Positions 53,428-62,564 of a stretch of DNA of 64,000 nt are shown here, in pieces. The notes under the pieces were generated by a model that saw nothing but the letters and a program-made list of their open reading frames with translations, searched no databases and was not told the origin of the DNA. Source of the DNA: an uncultured Flaviramulus sp. (GTDB taxonomy: Bacteria; Bacteroidota; Bacteroidia; Flavobacteriales; Flavobacteriaceae); the NCBI GenBank assembly GCA_947487155.1, contig CANKVS010000014.1:1-64000 (forward strand). The letters run 5' to 3'. Numbering within the stretch: the stretch's first letter is position 1; each line of letters opens with the position of its first letter. The position numbers and the translations under genes were made by a program.

Positions 53428-53434
53428 GACAACA

Positions 53435-54136
53435 TTATTCTTTTACTCTTACCGTTCTTTGCTCAATACGCTTCTCGTACGTTTCGCCTTGAAAAATACG
53501 TTGAACAAAAATTCCAGGAATATGAATTTGATTTGGGTCTAAAGTTCCTAAAGGCACTAATTCTTCTACCTCTGCGACTGTTATTTTTGCTGCACCACAC
53601 ATATTAGGATTGAAGTTTCTTGCCGTTCCTTTAAAAATTAAATTTCCTGCTTCATCACCTTTCCATGCTTTTACAAAAGCAAAATCTGCTTTAAAGGCAT
53701 GCTCTAAAACATACATTTTTCCATCAAACTCGCGAGTTTCTTTTCCTTCAGCAACTTCGGTTCCATAACCTGCTGGTGTATAAATGGCTGGGAAACCTGC
53801 TTGTGCTGCTCTACAGCGTTCGGCTAAAGTACCCTGTGGAATTAATTCTACATCTAATTCTCCACTTAGCATTTGTCGTTCAAATTCATCGTTTTCTCCC
53901 ACGTAAGAAGATACCATTTTTTTAATTTGCTTTTGTTGAAGTAATAAGCCTAAACCAAAATTATCAACACCTGCATTATTAGATATGCATGTTAATCCTT
54001 TTACTGCCAGTTTTACCAATTCTGCTATAGCATTTTCAGGAATGCCACTAAGACCAAAACCTCCAAGCATTAAAGTCATATTATCCGTAACGCCACTAAG
54101 CGCTTTATGAACATTATCAACCTTTTTATTAATCAT
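53435..54136 (-). CDS. scoA: 3-oxoacid CoA-transferase subunit A
   Basis: The 233-residue alpha subunit, starting [37 protein letters not shown], which holds the conserved glycine-rich G-G-F-G-L-C/S-G-I-P motif. Further conserved parts: LISNNAG-like [24 protein letters not shown] and GTEVAEGK. It is followed by scoB after a 93-nt gap filled by a pair of palindromic repeats, unusual since the two subunits are normally tightly linked. Confidence 0.94.
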   Translation of the reverse strand: MINKKVDNVHKALSGVTDNMTLMLGGFGLSGIPENAIAELVKLAVKGLTCISNNAGVDNFGLGLLLQQKQIKKMVSSYVGENDEFERQMLSGELDVELIPQGTLAERCRAAQAGFPAIYTPAGYGTEVAEGKETREFDGKMYVLEHAFKADFAFVKAWKGDEAGNLIFKGTARNFNPNMCGAAKITVAEVEELVPLGTLDPNQIHIPGIFVQRIFQGETYEKRIEQRTVRVKE

Positions 54137-54200
54137 TAAAATAATTTTTTGTGTCTTGTAAAATTACGAATAATTCAATTATATGGGGTAAATATTATCA

Positions 54201-54228
54201 AATAAAAAGCCATTCTTTTAAAATGGCT
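54201..54228 (-). terminator. Terminator after the PBP1A gene
   Basis: On the minus strand AGCCATT pairs with AATGGCT (plus coordinates 54222-54228 and 54208-54214), followed by TTTTTATT. A clear intrinsic terminator of the ricT-gldH-PBP1A operon. Confidence 0.8.
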
Positions 54229-54235
54229 CATATTA

Positions 54236-56584
54236 TTAAAAATCTAAATCGTCAGGGACATCGTCTCCTCCAGAATCATCATCTATAATAACCTTTTCTG
54301 AAACTTTAGAGCAATCAACATTTATAGAGAGGTTTAAAGGTTCCTCAAAGTCGTCTTTAGAAATATTTAGTTTTTCATCGGCATAACAACTTTTCATATA
54401 TAAGCCCCAAATTGGTAATGCCATTGCTGCACCTTGACCGTATGTTATGCCTGCAAAATGCGCAGCTCTATCTTCTGCTCCAACCCACACACCTGTAACT
54501 AAATTTGGTACCATACCCATAAACCAACCATCAGATTGATTTTGCGTAGTTCCTGTTTTCCCAGCTATAGCGTTATCAAATTCATACGGATAGCCTGTTA
54601 CAACTTTTCGATAATCAGTTCTATAAGCATCAGCTCCTTTTCCTCTTAAACGTGCTCCAGAACCCGATTTTGTAACCCCTTCCATAAGTTTAACCGTTAC
54701 ATAAGCGGTTTCTTCATTTAAAACATCGCGAGTCTCAGGTTTAAATTGATATAAAATGGTGCCATTTTTATCTTCAATACTGGTTACCATTACAGGCTTT
54801 GTATAAATACCTTTATTAGCAAAAGTAGAATACGCACCCACCATTTCGTAAACACTTAAATCGGGAGTACCTAAAGCTATTGATGGTACTGGAAGAATGT
54901 CTGATTCAATACCCAGTTTTTTAGCTAAATCGACTACCGTTTGAGGACCAACTTTATCTATTAATCTTGCTGTTACAGTATTAACCGAATTCGCTAAAGC
55001 ATCCTTCAAGGTTCGTAGCCCACCATATTTTTCATTAGAATTTTTAGGGCACCATTCTTCTGGGTTTCCGTACTTAAATTTTTCTATGCAATAGGGTGTG
55101 TCTGACAATTCATTACAAGGCGATAAGTGCAATTGGTCGATGGCAGCTGTATAAACAAAAGGTTTAAACGTAGACCCTATTTGGCGTTTCCCTTGCTTTA
55201 CCATATCATATTGAAAGTGCCTGTAATTAACCCCTCCAACCCATGCTTTAACATGTCCTGTAAGCGGATCCATAGACATCATTCCTGTACGTAAAAACGA
55301 TTTAACATAACGCATAGAATCAATAGGTTTCATAATCGTATCAACTTCTGAAGGTTTTCCATCTTTCCATTCAAAAACAGTCATTTTTGCAGGTTTATAA
55401 AAGGATGCTCTAATTTCTTTTTCAGATTTCCCCGCTTTTTTTAGTACTCGCCAACGTTCCCCTTGTGACATTGCATTTTGCATCAATGTATCGATAGCTC
55501 CCCTAGTTAAATCTAAAAACGGCGCTGTTGGATTACGTTTTGGTGTGTTTTGGTGAAAGAACTCTGCTTGTAACCTAGACATGTGCTGCTGTACAGCATC
55601 TTCAGCATATTGTTGCATTCTAGAATCTATGGTTGTATAAATTTTTAATCCATCACTATTAATATTATATTTTGAGCCATCTGGTTTTCTATTGGCTTTA
55701 TCTCTTGTCCATTTTTTCATAAAATCTCTAAGATATTCACGAAAATATGTAGCTATTCCTTCTCTATGAGATTGAGGCGTATAATTTAAATCTAACTCTG
55801 TTTTTTGAAGCGAATCTTTAACAGTTGTTGTTATATAATCATACTTTTCCATTTGAGCTAAAACAACATTACGTCTTTTTTTTACTCTTTCTGGAAATCT
55901 TCTTGGATTAAAAAACGATGAATTTTTAAACATACCCACCAACATTGCAGATTCCTTTAAATTTAAATCTATTGGTTCTTTATTAAAATAAATGCTTGCA
56001 GCACTTCTAATACCATCGGCATTATTTAAAAAATCATAAATATTAAAATATTGTGCTATAATTTCTTCTTTGGTATATTGTCTTTCTAAACGCGTTGCAA
56101 TAACCCATTCTTTTATTTTCTGTGTTGCTGTTGTAAATAAACTGTTAGTTCTAACTCCAACGAATAATTGTCTAGCTAATTGCTGAGATATGGTGCTTGC
56201 TCCCCCTCTTTTTCCTAAGAAAAAGAAAGCTCTTAAAGTACCACGACCATCAATTCCTGCATGGTCATGAAAACGTGCGTCTTCAGTAGCCACCAAAGCG
56301 TCTATTAAATGTTGTGATAAATCATTATAGCTCACAGGTGTTCTATTATCATTAAAATAAAACTTCCCTAAAGTTTGTCCGTCAGAAGAAATAATTTCGG
56401 TAGCAAGATTTGTTTCAGGGTTTTCTAACTGTGTGTGATCTGGCATGTCCCCTAAGTATCCCCAAGAAGCCATTAAAAAGATTAATAATACAGACAGTAT
56501 TCCGCCTAAAAATACAATCCAAAACCACCGTACGTATTTTGAAAAATCTTGAATTGCTTTTGTTTGTTTCTTTGCTTTTGCCAT
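54236..56584 (-). CDS. Class A penicillin-binding protein 1A
   Basis: A 782-residue bifunctional cell-wall synthase anchored by a membrane helix (about 18-42). The GT51 glycosyltransferase has the catalytic Glu101 in VATEDARFHDHAGID, followed by GKRGGASTISQQLARQLF. The transpeptidase domain has Ser471 in GSTFKPFVY, the SVN motif in ANSVNTVTARL near 530 and KTGTT near 675. The C-terminal tail is acidic. It is the last gene of an operon with ricT and gldH. Confidence 0.95.
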   Translation of the reverse strand: MAKAKKQTKAIQDFSKYVRWFWIVFLGGILSVLLIFLMASWGYLGDMPDHTQLENPETNLATEIISSDGQTLGKFYFNDNRTPVSYNDLSQHLIDALVATEDARFHDHAGIDGRGTLRAFFFLGKRGGASTISQQLARQLFVGVRTNSLFTTATQKIKEWVIATRLERQYTKEEIIAQYFNIYDFLNNADGIRSAASIYFNKEPIDLNLKESAMLVGMFKNSSFFNPRRFPERVKKRRNVVLAQMEKYDYITTTVKDSLQKTELDLNYTPQSHREGIATYFREYLRDFMKKWTRDKANRKPDGSKYNINSDGLKIYTTIDSRMQQYAEDAVQQHMSRLQAEFFHQNTPKRNPTAPFLDLTRGAIDTLMQNAMSQGERWRVLKKAGKSEKEIRASFYKPAKMTVFEWKDGKPSEVDTIMKPIDSMRYVKSFLRTGMMSMDPLTGHVKAWVGGVNYRHFQYDMVKQGKRQIGSTFKPFVYTAAIDQLHLSPCNELSDTPYCIEKFKYGNPEEWCPKNSNEKYGGLRTLKDALANSVNTVTARLIDKVGPQTVVDLAKKLGIESDILPVPSIALGTPDLSVYEMVGAYSTFANKGIYTKPVMVTSIEDKNGTILYQFKPETRDVLNEETAYVTVKLMEGVTKSGSGARLRGKGADAYRTDYRKVVTGYPYEFDNAIAGKTGTTQNQSDGWFMGMVPNLVTGVWVGAEDRAAHFAGITYGQGAAMALPIWGLYMKSCYADEKLNISKDDFEEPLNLSINVDCSKVSEKVIIDDDSGGDDVPDDLDF

Positions 56585-56627
56585 AGTTAAATGCCTAAAG
56601 TTATAAGTGCCTTAAATATTTAAAGTT

Positions 56628-57122
56628 TTATTTTGTCTTTGGTTTCTCAATTCTGAAGCCAATATCGGTAACACCTTCTAAGGCTACAATACCGTTAACT
56701 TTCCCATTTTCTCGCATGGCGTGCTGAATATTAACCGTATACTCTCCAGTTTCTTTAAAAACAACTTGCTCTTTATACCAGAGTTTATTTTCTTTAACAT
56801 CGGTAAATCCTTTCCCTAAAAGTTTGCCACTCGGTTCTGCCATTCTATATTCCAAAGTATCTTTTATTGTTCTGCCATGAGGAAACACCATTTCAACAAT
56901 TAAATACAAATTATTGTATTTGTAATCGTTTGTATTTCTTAGGTTAACAAACAAATTATATGGATTTATAGAATCTGGCGGGTTTACTTTAAAACGTATT
57001 ACAGAATCTTTATGCCATTTGTTAGGAACAGATTCATAAACGTCGAAAACTCGATTTGAATCGCATGCGACTAATAAAAAGGAAAAAACTAAAAAAAATA
57101 AGAACACATTATTTCGTAGCAT
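56628..57122 (-). CDS. gldH: Gliding motility lipoprotein GldH
   Basis: A 164-residue lipoprotein: signal peptide with lipobox LLVACDS (Cys20), then the GldH pattern VFDVYESVPNKWHKDSVIRFKV and LFVNLRNTNDYKYNNLYLIVEM, GRTIKDTLEYRMAEPSGKLLGKG. GldH is needed for gliding in Flavobacterium johnsoniae and is part of the gliding/secretion lipoprotein set. Its start overlaps the 3' end of ricT by 14 nt, so translation is coupled. Together with sprE it shows that the organism carries gliding/type IX machinery. Confidence 0.93.
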   Translation of the reverse strand: MLRNNVFLFFLVFSFLLVACDSNRVFDVYESVPNKWHKDSVIRFKVNPPDSINPYNLFVNLRNTNDYKYNNLYLIVEMVFPHGRTIKDTLEYRMAEPSGKLLGKGFTDVKENKLWYKEQVVFKETGEYTVNIQHAMRENGKVNGIVALEGVTDIGFRIEKPKTK

Positions 57123-58296
57123 TTTTACTGTTTTGAGGTTTTCTTTTATTCTTTTTGTTTCTATTGTTCTTTCGGTTCCTATTATTTTTACGTTTGTTAT
57201 TGTGTTTTGGACTATCGAAACGTGTTAAACTATCTTGACCTACAACGTTTTCAAACTCTGTTTTAGTGTCTTCAATTAAATCGGAAGCATATTCTTCAAG
57301 GCTTGCTATTTTTTTATTAGCTTTATTTGCCTCAATTATTTCGTTGGCCTGTGTGGTTGTTATTTTATGCCAATTCATCCATTCGCCCTCGTAGGCGTAC
57401 CACATATGCCCTTTAAAAATATCTGTTTTTTGGCAAACTGCAGTTCCTTTTTCTGTTCTAAGTTTTGTATCTGTTTTAGGAAACGCTTTTAAGGCATCTA
57501 AATACGTGTCTAATTCATAATTTAAACAGCATTTTAGTTTGCCACATTGTCCTGCTAATTTTTGAGGATTTAGCGAAAGTTGCTGATATCGTGCTGCCGA
57601 TGTACTTACCGAACGAAAATCTGTTAACCAAGTGGAGCAACACAGTTCGCGACCACAAGACCCAATACCTCCAAGTCTTGAAGCTTCTTGACGAAACCCT
57701 ACTTGTTTCATTTCAATACGCGTTCTAAATTCGCGTGCAAATACTTTTATAAGCTCTCTAAAATCTACACGTTCTTCGGCAGTATAATAAAATGTGGCTT
57801 TACTGGCATCGCCTTGAAATTCGATATCCGAAATTTTCATTTGCAACCTCAAATCTATAGCAAATTGACGTGCTTTAACCTTCATTGGTTCTTCTTTATC
57901 GCGAGCAGCAGACCAAATATCAATATCTTTTTGACTTGCTTTTCGGTATACTTTTAAAATATCATCATCTTGGGTAGCAATGTTTTTACGTTTCATTTGA
58001 ACTCGCACCAACTCCCCCGAAAGGGTAACCATACCTATATCATGACCAGATTTTGCTTGAGTTGCAACAATATCACCAATACTTAAGGTTAAATTTTCTG
58101 TGTTATGGTAGTAATGCTTTCTTCCGTTTTTAAAACGAACTTCTACCCAATTAAATGGCTTTTCACCATTTGGCAGCGACATATTTGATAGCCAATCGAA
58201 AACAGTAAGTTTATTACAACTATCTGTACCACAAGTACCATTATTTTTGCAGCCTTTAGGTGAGCCGTCTTTAGTTGAGCAACTTGCGCAAGCCAT
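57109..58296 (-). CDS. ricT: PSP1-domain protein RicT (YaaT-like)
   Basis: A 395-residue cytoplasmic protein with the PSP1 domain. The N-terminus is cysteine-rich (ACASCSTKDGSPKGC, then CGTDSC). The PSP1 core covers about residues 85-275, with SCGRELCCSTWLTDF and LAGQCGKLKCCLNYELD, cysteines that in Bacillus RicT take part in binding two [4Fe-4S] clusters of the Ric complex. The C-terminal 50 residues are highly basic (KRKNNRNRKNN), probably RNA-binding. In Bacillus, Ric supports RNA processing; that partners exist here is not shown. Confidence 0.92.
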   Translation of the reverse strand: MACASCSTKDGSPKGCKNNGTCGTDSCNKLTVFDWLSNMSLPNGEKPFNWVEVRFKNGRKHYYHNTENLTLSIGDIVATQAKSGHDIGMVTLSGELVRVQMKRKNIATQDDDILKVYRKASQKDIDIWSAARDKEEPMKVKARQFAIDLRLQMKISDIEFQGDASKATFYYTAEERVDFRELIKVFAREFRTRIEMKQVGFRQEASRLGGIGSCGRELCCSTWLTDFRSVSTSAARYQQLSLNPQKLAGQCGKLKCCLNYELDTYLDALKAFPKTDTKLRTEKGTAVCQKTDIFKGHMWYAYEGEWMNWHKITTTQANEIIEANKANKKIASLEEYASDLIEDTKTEFENVVGQDSLTRFDSPKHNNKRKNNRNRKNNRNKKNKRKPQNSKNATK

Positions 58297-58362
58297 ATGT
58301 TTTTATATGTTGAATTCGCTAATAATTAGATTATTACGAATGAAGGTTTATAATTTATTTAG

Positions 58363-58382
58363 ATTCCCGCATACACGAGAAT
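58363..58382. repeat. Degenerate short palindrome ATTCCCG/CGAGAAT
   Basis: ATTCCCG (58363-58369) and CGAGAAT (58376-58382), followed by GAC, a decayed member of the ATTCCTGC family. The 214-nt gap around it, between ricT and the ferredoxin gene, holds nothing else I can name. Confidence 0.5.
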
Positions 58383-58510
58383 GACAATTTTAAGTAGATT
58401 TTTGAAACCTATGTTTCAAAAGAAACTTCTCGAGGTAAAGATATAATTATTATACTGACTTTAAAAGTTGAAAATTTTAATTGTATAAAACCTTTGTTTC
58501 TCTCTAGTTT

Positions 58511-58741
58511 CTATATGCTTTTTACGCTAATAATATTTACAGGGCATGCTTTGGCTGCTTTTTTGCAATCGTCTAAAATGTTTTCGTCGTTATACTTTAC
58601 TGTAAAAAATCCTTTCTTTTCTTTTGAATGAAGTAAAACCGTTTTTCCATCTTTTTTAGACATTTGAAATTGACTTGAAGCTAACTCTACACAATAATTG
58701 CAGCCAATACATTTATTGCGTTGTAAGGTAATTACAACCAT
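58511..58741 (-). CDS. Small 4Fe-4S ferredoxin
   Basis: A 76-residue single-cluster ferredoxin. Ligands: Cys11, Cys14 and Cys17 in CIGCNYC, and a late CP cysteine (about 67) in KACPVNII. It carries electrons at low potential in the cytosol. The trhP stop overlaps its start by one base, so the two are coupled. Since TrhP carries an iron-sulfur cluster, this ferredoxin may supply electrons to it; that is an inference from context. Confidence 0.93.
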   Translation of the reverse strand: MVVITLQRNKCIGCNYCVELASSQFQMSKKDGKTVLLHSKEKKGFFTVKYNDENILDDCKKAAKACPVNIISVKSI

Positions 58742-59985
58742 TATGCTTCAACTTTATTTTCAACAATTTTATATAACTTGTCTGATTGACGAATTCTAAA
58801 AGGCAGTGGAATAGTGACTGAATCTCCTTTGCGTCCTTTATTTAGTTTTTCATCGTTCACCAACATACCTGTAACTTCTAATTCTTGTGCTCCTGTGGTT
58901 GCTCCCGTTACCAAAATAGTGTCGCCAATAGCAATATCGTAGGCTTCAATTTTAAATTCCCCAATTTTAGCTTTAGGGAAAAAGTGTACGCCTTTACCAA
59001 TGTAAACTTTCTTTTGAGTGGCGTGCGACCCAGAACCTTTACTCCATTCTCCTAATTTTTGCCCTAAATAATAACCACTCCAAAACCCTCTGTTATAAAC
59101 GGTTTCTAGTTCTTTCATCCAAGAAATTACTTTTTCTTTATCATAAGTTTCATTTTCAATGCTATCTATGGCATCTCTATAACATTTAATAACTTTTGCT
59201 ACATATTCTGGTGCTCTACCTCGCCCTTCTATCTTTAAAACTTTAATTCCTGCATCTACTACCTCATCTAAAAAATCGATAGAACATAAATCTTTAGGAG
59301 ACATAATATACTCGTTATCCAGTTCCATTTCAAAACCTGTTTCTTGATCTATAACCATATATTTCTTTCTACAATTTTGCTTACAGGCACCTCTATTTGC
59401 AGACGAGTTTTGCGAATGCAAACTCATATAACATTTTCCAGATACAGCCATACATAATGCCCCATGACCAAAAATTTCAATTTCAATAAGCTTCCCTGAA
59501 GGGCCTTTTATTTTTTCCTTTTCAATTTGTTCTGTTATCTTTTTTACTTGTCTTAAACTAAGCTCTCTGCTTAGCACCATAGTATCTGCAAACATGGCAT
59601 AGAATTTAACCGTTTCAATATTGGTGACATTAATTTGAGTAGAAATATGCACCTCCATTCCTATTTCACGAGCTGAAGCTATTACTGCCTGATCCATAGC
59701 TATTACCGCAGTAATGTCTGCTTCTTTTGCCTTGTTTATTAATGTTTTTACAATTGATAAATCATGATCGTAAATAATAGTATTTAGGGTTAAATAGGTT
59801 CTTACATTTTTAGCTTTACAGCGTTTTGAAATGTCTTGTAAATCATCTAAAGTAAAATTAACAGTAGCTCTAGCTCGCATGTTTAATTGTTCAACTCCAA
59901 AATAGACAGAATCCGCTCCATTATCTAAGGCTGCCTGTAAGGATTCAAAATTACCTGCAGGTGCCATCAATTCAATTTTCTGCAT
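58741..59985 (-). CDS. trhP: tRNA 5-hydroxyuridine synthesis protein TrhP (U32 peptidase family)
   Basis: A 414-residue U32-family protein. The TIM-barrel part starts KIELMAPAGNFESLQAALDNGADSVYFG; the signature EIFGHGALCMAVSGKCYMS (about 170-190) precedes SANRGACKQNCRKKY, whose cysteines fit the four iron-sulfur ligands found in TrhP. In E. coli TrhP makes 5-hydroxyuridine at U34 of several tRNAs using a prephenate-derived route without O2. It is followed by ferredoxin and preceded by trhO, the O2-dependent enzyme for the same modification. Confidence 0.9.
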   Translation of the reverse strand: MQKIELMAPAGNFESLQAALDNGADSVYFGVEQLNMRARATVNFTLDDLQDISKRCKAKNVRTYLTLNTIIYDHDLSIVKTLINKAKEADITAVIAMDQAVIASAREIGMEVHISTQINVTNIETVKFYAMFADTMVLSRELSLRQVKKITEQIEKEKIKGPSGKLIEIEIFGHGALCMAVSGKCYMSLHSQNSSANRGACKQNCRKKYMVIDQETGFEMELDNEYIMSPKDLCSIDFLDEVVDAGIKVLKIEGRGRAPEYVAKVIKCYRDAIDSIENETYDKEKVISWMKELETVYNRGFWSGYYLGQKLGEWSKGSGSHATQKKVYIGKGVHFFPKAKIGEFKIEAYDIAIGDTILVTGATTGAQELEVTGMLVNDEKLNKGRKGDSVTIPLPFRIRQSDKLYKIVENKVEA

Positions 59986-59987
59986 AA

Positions 59988-61067
59988 TTATAAGTTGGTT
60001 TTATTGACTTTAAGCGTATCAAAAATATTCCTCAAATCTTTTTTGTATGGTAAGTAATCTGCTCGTCCTTTTTTGAAAATATCATTACTATTTCCTTGTC
60101 CTTTACGTAATTCTTTTTGTTCTTGGTATGGTAATCTATTTATTTCCATACATGCTGAAGAGCAACAATTTTCCATAGTTTCTTTACAGTTTGGACATTG
60201 AATAAATAGTAAATGACAGGCTTCGTTTGCACAATTTGTATGCACATCGAAAGGGTTGCCACATTGATGACAATTTGCAATAATATCGTCGCTTATACGT
60301 TCTGCTCGACGATCATCGAACACGAAATTCTGACCCAAAAATTTATTGTCGAGGTTTTTCTCTTTTACTTGTCTGGTATATTCAATAATACCACCTTCTA
60401 ATTGGTACACATTTTTAAACCCTTTATGTTTAAAATAGGCACTTGCTTTTTCGCAACGAATACCTCCTGTGCAATACATAACTAAGTTTTTATCTTCTTT
60501 ATGTGTTTTTAAATCGTTTTCAATAATATCTAACGATTCTCTAAATGTATCGACATCTGGCGTTATGGCATTTTTAAAATGGCCTATTTCACTTTCGTAA
60601 TGGTTACGCATGTCTACTAAAACGGTGGCGTCATCTTCAATAAAAGCATTAAACTGTTCTGCGCCTAAATGAATGCCTTTATTTGTAACATCAAAAGAGT
60701 AGTCATTTAATCCGTCGGCAACAATTTTATTTCTAACTTTTACTTTCAGTTTTAAAAACGATTTATTGTCTTGTTCTATGGCAATATTTAGTCGAATATC
60801 TTTTAAAAAAGAAATACTATCAAGGTGTGTTTTAAATGCGTTAAAGCAATCTGCTGGAAGTGATAATTGCCCGTTAATTCCTTCATGAGCAACATATATT
60901 CTTCCCAGAACGTCTAAATTATGCCAAGTAATAAATAAATGGTCTCTAAAAATTTGTGGATTGCCTATTTTGGCGTATTGGTAAAAAGAAAGTGTTAATC
61001 GATTTTTTCCTGCTTTATCAATTAATTCGGCTCTTTCTTTTGTGCTTAATTTATTGTACAGTTGCAT
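59988..61067 (-). CDS. trhO: tRNA uridine(34) hydroxylase TrhO (rhodanese domain)
   Basis: A 359-residue protein with an N-terminal acylphosphatase-like part (about 1-120, GRIYVAHEGINGQLS), a rhodanese domain (about 140-235) with Cys199 in MYCTGGIRCEKAS and the LEGGIIEY end, and a C-terminal cysteine-rich zinc-like region (HQCGNPF, CANEAC, CPNCKETMENCCSSAC). It hydroxylates U34 in tRNA using O2. It is the first gene of the trhO-trhP-ferredoxin row. Confidence 0.93.
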   Translation of the reverse strand: MQLYNKLSTKERAELIDKAGKNRLTLSFYQYAKIGNPQIFRDHLFITWHNLDVLGRIYVAHEGINGQLSLPADCFNAFKTHLDSISFLKDIRLNIAIEQDNKSFLKLKVKVRNKIVADGLNDYSFDVTNKGIHLGAEQFNAFIEDDATVLVDMRNHYESEIGHFKNAITPDVDTFRESLDIIENDLKTHKEDKNLVMYCTGGIRCEKASAYFKHKGFKNVYQLEGGIIEYTRQVKEKNLDNKFLGQNFVFDDRRAERISDDIIANCHQCGNPFDVHTNCANEACHLLFIQCPNCKETMENCCSSACMEINRLPYQEQKELRKGQGNSNDIFKKGRADYLPYKKDLRNIFDTLKVNKTNL

Positions 61068-61106
61068 GCTATACTAATTTCTAAGGTTAAAGAATATTTT
61101 AAAATG

Positions 61107-61114
61107 CAAAAGTA
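61107..61114 (-). promoter_or_regulatory. Candidate -7 promoter element of trhO
   Basis: On the minus strand TACTTTTG matches TANNTTTG, 39 nt before the trhO ATG. A TTA (not TTG) lies at the -33 distance. The left end of the insertion sequence is 42 bp upstream of it. Confidence 0.45.
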
Positions 61115-61145
61115 CACTTTTTAGTAAAGTTCCTAAAATACAAGG

Positions 61146-61155
61146 CGTAAAAAAA
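61146..61155. repeat. Target-site duplication, left copy
   Basis: CGTAAAAAAA directly left of the insertion sequence; the identical 10-mer stands at 62416-62425. Confidence 0.85.
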
Positions 61156-62415
61156 CAGGGCAAACTCATACTTTTATAATAGTTTTACACAGGAGGAAGA
61201 ATCACTTAATTACTTGATATTTAGTTAAATAATAGTTGTTTTTCATATGATTATTTGTATATTATACTAATAATCAGTATATTAAATATTTTAAAAACAA
61301 CTAACAACTTCAAGTCTATTTTTAGCGATTTAGACGACCCTAGAAGCGATATAAACAAGCTTCACAGATTAGACGACATCCTTCTTATTGGCATTATTGC
61401 GGTAATTTGTGCCGCAGATACATGGAAAGATATGGAAACATACGCCAAGGCAAAAGAAGGTTTTTTACGTTCATTTTTAGATTTACCTCACGGTATACCT
61501 TCAGATGATACCTTATAACCGTGTATTTTCGTCAATAAACCCTAATCAGTTTGAACACTGTTTTATAGATTGGGTATTGAGTTTAGTAGCCCTAACTGAT
61601 GGAGAGGTGATTCCTATTGATGGTAAAACTCTAAGAGGAGCTAAAGCCAATGGCAAAAAATCACCTATCCATATGGTAAGTGCTTGGGCTAGTAAAAACA
61701 ATATGGTCTTAGGACAGGTTAAGGTCTCTGAGAGGTCCAACGAAATTACAGCTATACCAAAGCTTTTGGAGTTAATTGCTATAAAAGGTTGTGTAGTTAC
61801 CATAGATGCTATGGGATGTCAAGAGGATATTGCCAAAGCTATCATTAAACAAGAAGCCGATTATATCTTAGCCGTAAAGGAAAATCAAAAACAGTTACAT
61901 CAAGATATCGAAGATGAATTTAGATTTAGTAAAGCTGTACAAACCTATTATCCATGAAGACTTGGGGCATGGTAGAATAGAAACACGTAAATGCAGTGTT
62001 ATCGATACTTTTGAGTTTATAGAAAATACAGATAAATGGATAGAGTTAAAAAGTATCGTAAAAATAGAGAGCATTAGAGAATTTAAAAACTCTGATAAGC
62101 CAAAAGAAACAGCTACCAGATATTATATCTCAAGTTTAAAAAACAATGCAGAATCATTCCAAAAAATGATACGCCTACACTGGGGTATAGAGAATAAACT
62201 CCATTGGGCGTTGGATGTGGCTTTCTCTGAAGATGCTTCAAGAAAAAGGCATGGAAATGCAGCACAAAACTTCTCTGTGTTGAGTAAAATAGCTCTAAAT
62301 TTGTTAAGAAAAGACAAACAAACTAGGCAAGGTCTCAAAGGAAAAAGGCTTAAAGCAGCGTATGATAATAACTATCTTCTTCAAATTTTAGATATGAAAG
62401 TATGAGTTTGCCCTG
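61156..62415 (+). mobile_element. ISAs1-family insertion sequence
   Basis: A 1260-bp element. The terminal inverted repeats are perfect over 19 bp: CAGGGCAAACTCATACTTT (61156-61174) and its complement (62397-62415). A 10-bp duplication CGTAAAAAAA flanks it, so insertion is recent. The encoded transposase is of the ISAs1 (DDE) family but broken by two frameshifts. It inserted beside the hairpin terminator between trhO and recA. Confidence 0.92.
61255..62405 (+). pseudogene. ISAs1-family transposase, two frameshifts
   Basis: Three consecutive segments in three frames make up one DDE transposase of about 380 residues. Segment 1 (61255-61518) has SDLDDPRSDINKLHRLDDILLIG and ends at PSDDTL; segment 2 (within 61505-61957) continues YNRVFSSINPNQFE, PIDGKTLRGAKANGK and VVTIDAMGCQ (Asp residues of the active site); segment 3 (from about 61930) has IIHEDLGHGRIETRKC and LHWGIENKLHWALDVAF. 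Each change is one extra base: near 61515 (ACCTTATAAC for ACCTATAAC) and near 61940. ISAs1 transposases are normally a single frame, so it is inactive, unless the assembly has errors here. Confidence 0.88.
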
Positions 62416-62425
62416 CGTAAAAAAA
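62416..62425. repeat. Target-site duplication, right copy
   Basis: CGTAAAAAAA directly right of the insertion sequence, identical to 61146-61155. Its A-run is the first arm of the terminator hairpin. Confidence 0.85.
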
Positions 62426-62456
62426 GCACTTTGTATTTTAGCAAAGTGCTTTTTTT
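62419..62456. terminator. Bidirectional terminator next to the insertion sequence
   Basis: AAAAAAAGCACTTTG, loop of 8 nt, CAAAGTGCTTTTTTT. A-runs and T-runs on both sides allow termination in either direction. It is probably the original terminator of a gene now separated by the insertion. Confidence 0.85.
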
Positions 62457-62564
62457 GAGTTAATTTGAATATATTTTAACTTCAAATTATAGCAGGTTTC
62501 ATAGCATACTTTTCCCCACTTTACTATATAGATGCAAAATATGCAAAAAGGTTGCGTGATAAAA

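Noticed and set aside
53383-53607. 74-codon plus-strand frame across the sco gap
   Set aside because: It runs through a palindrome and then antisense to scoA; nothing supports translation.
61255-62405. Programmed frameshifting in the insertion-sequence transposase
   Set aside because: ISAs1-family transposases are normally one frame, both shifts are +1-type single extra bases and no slippery heptamer with a downstream structure was evident.
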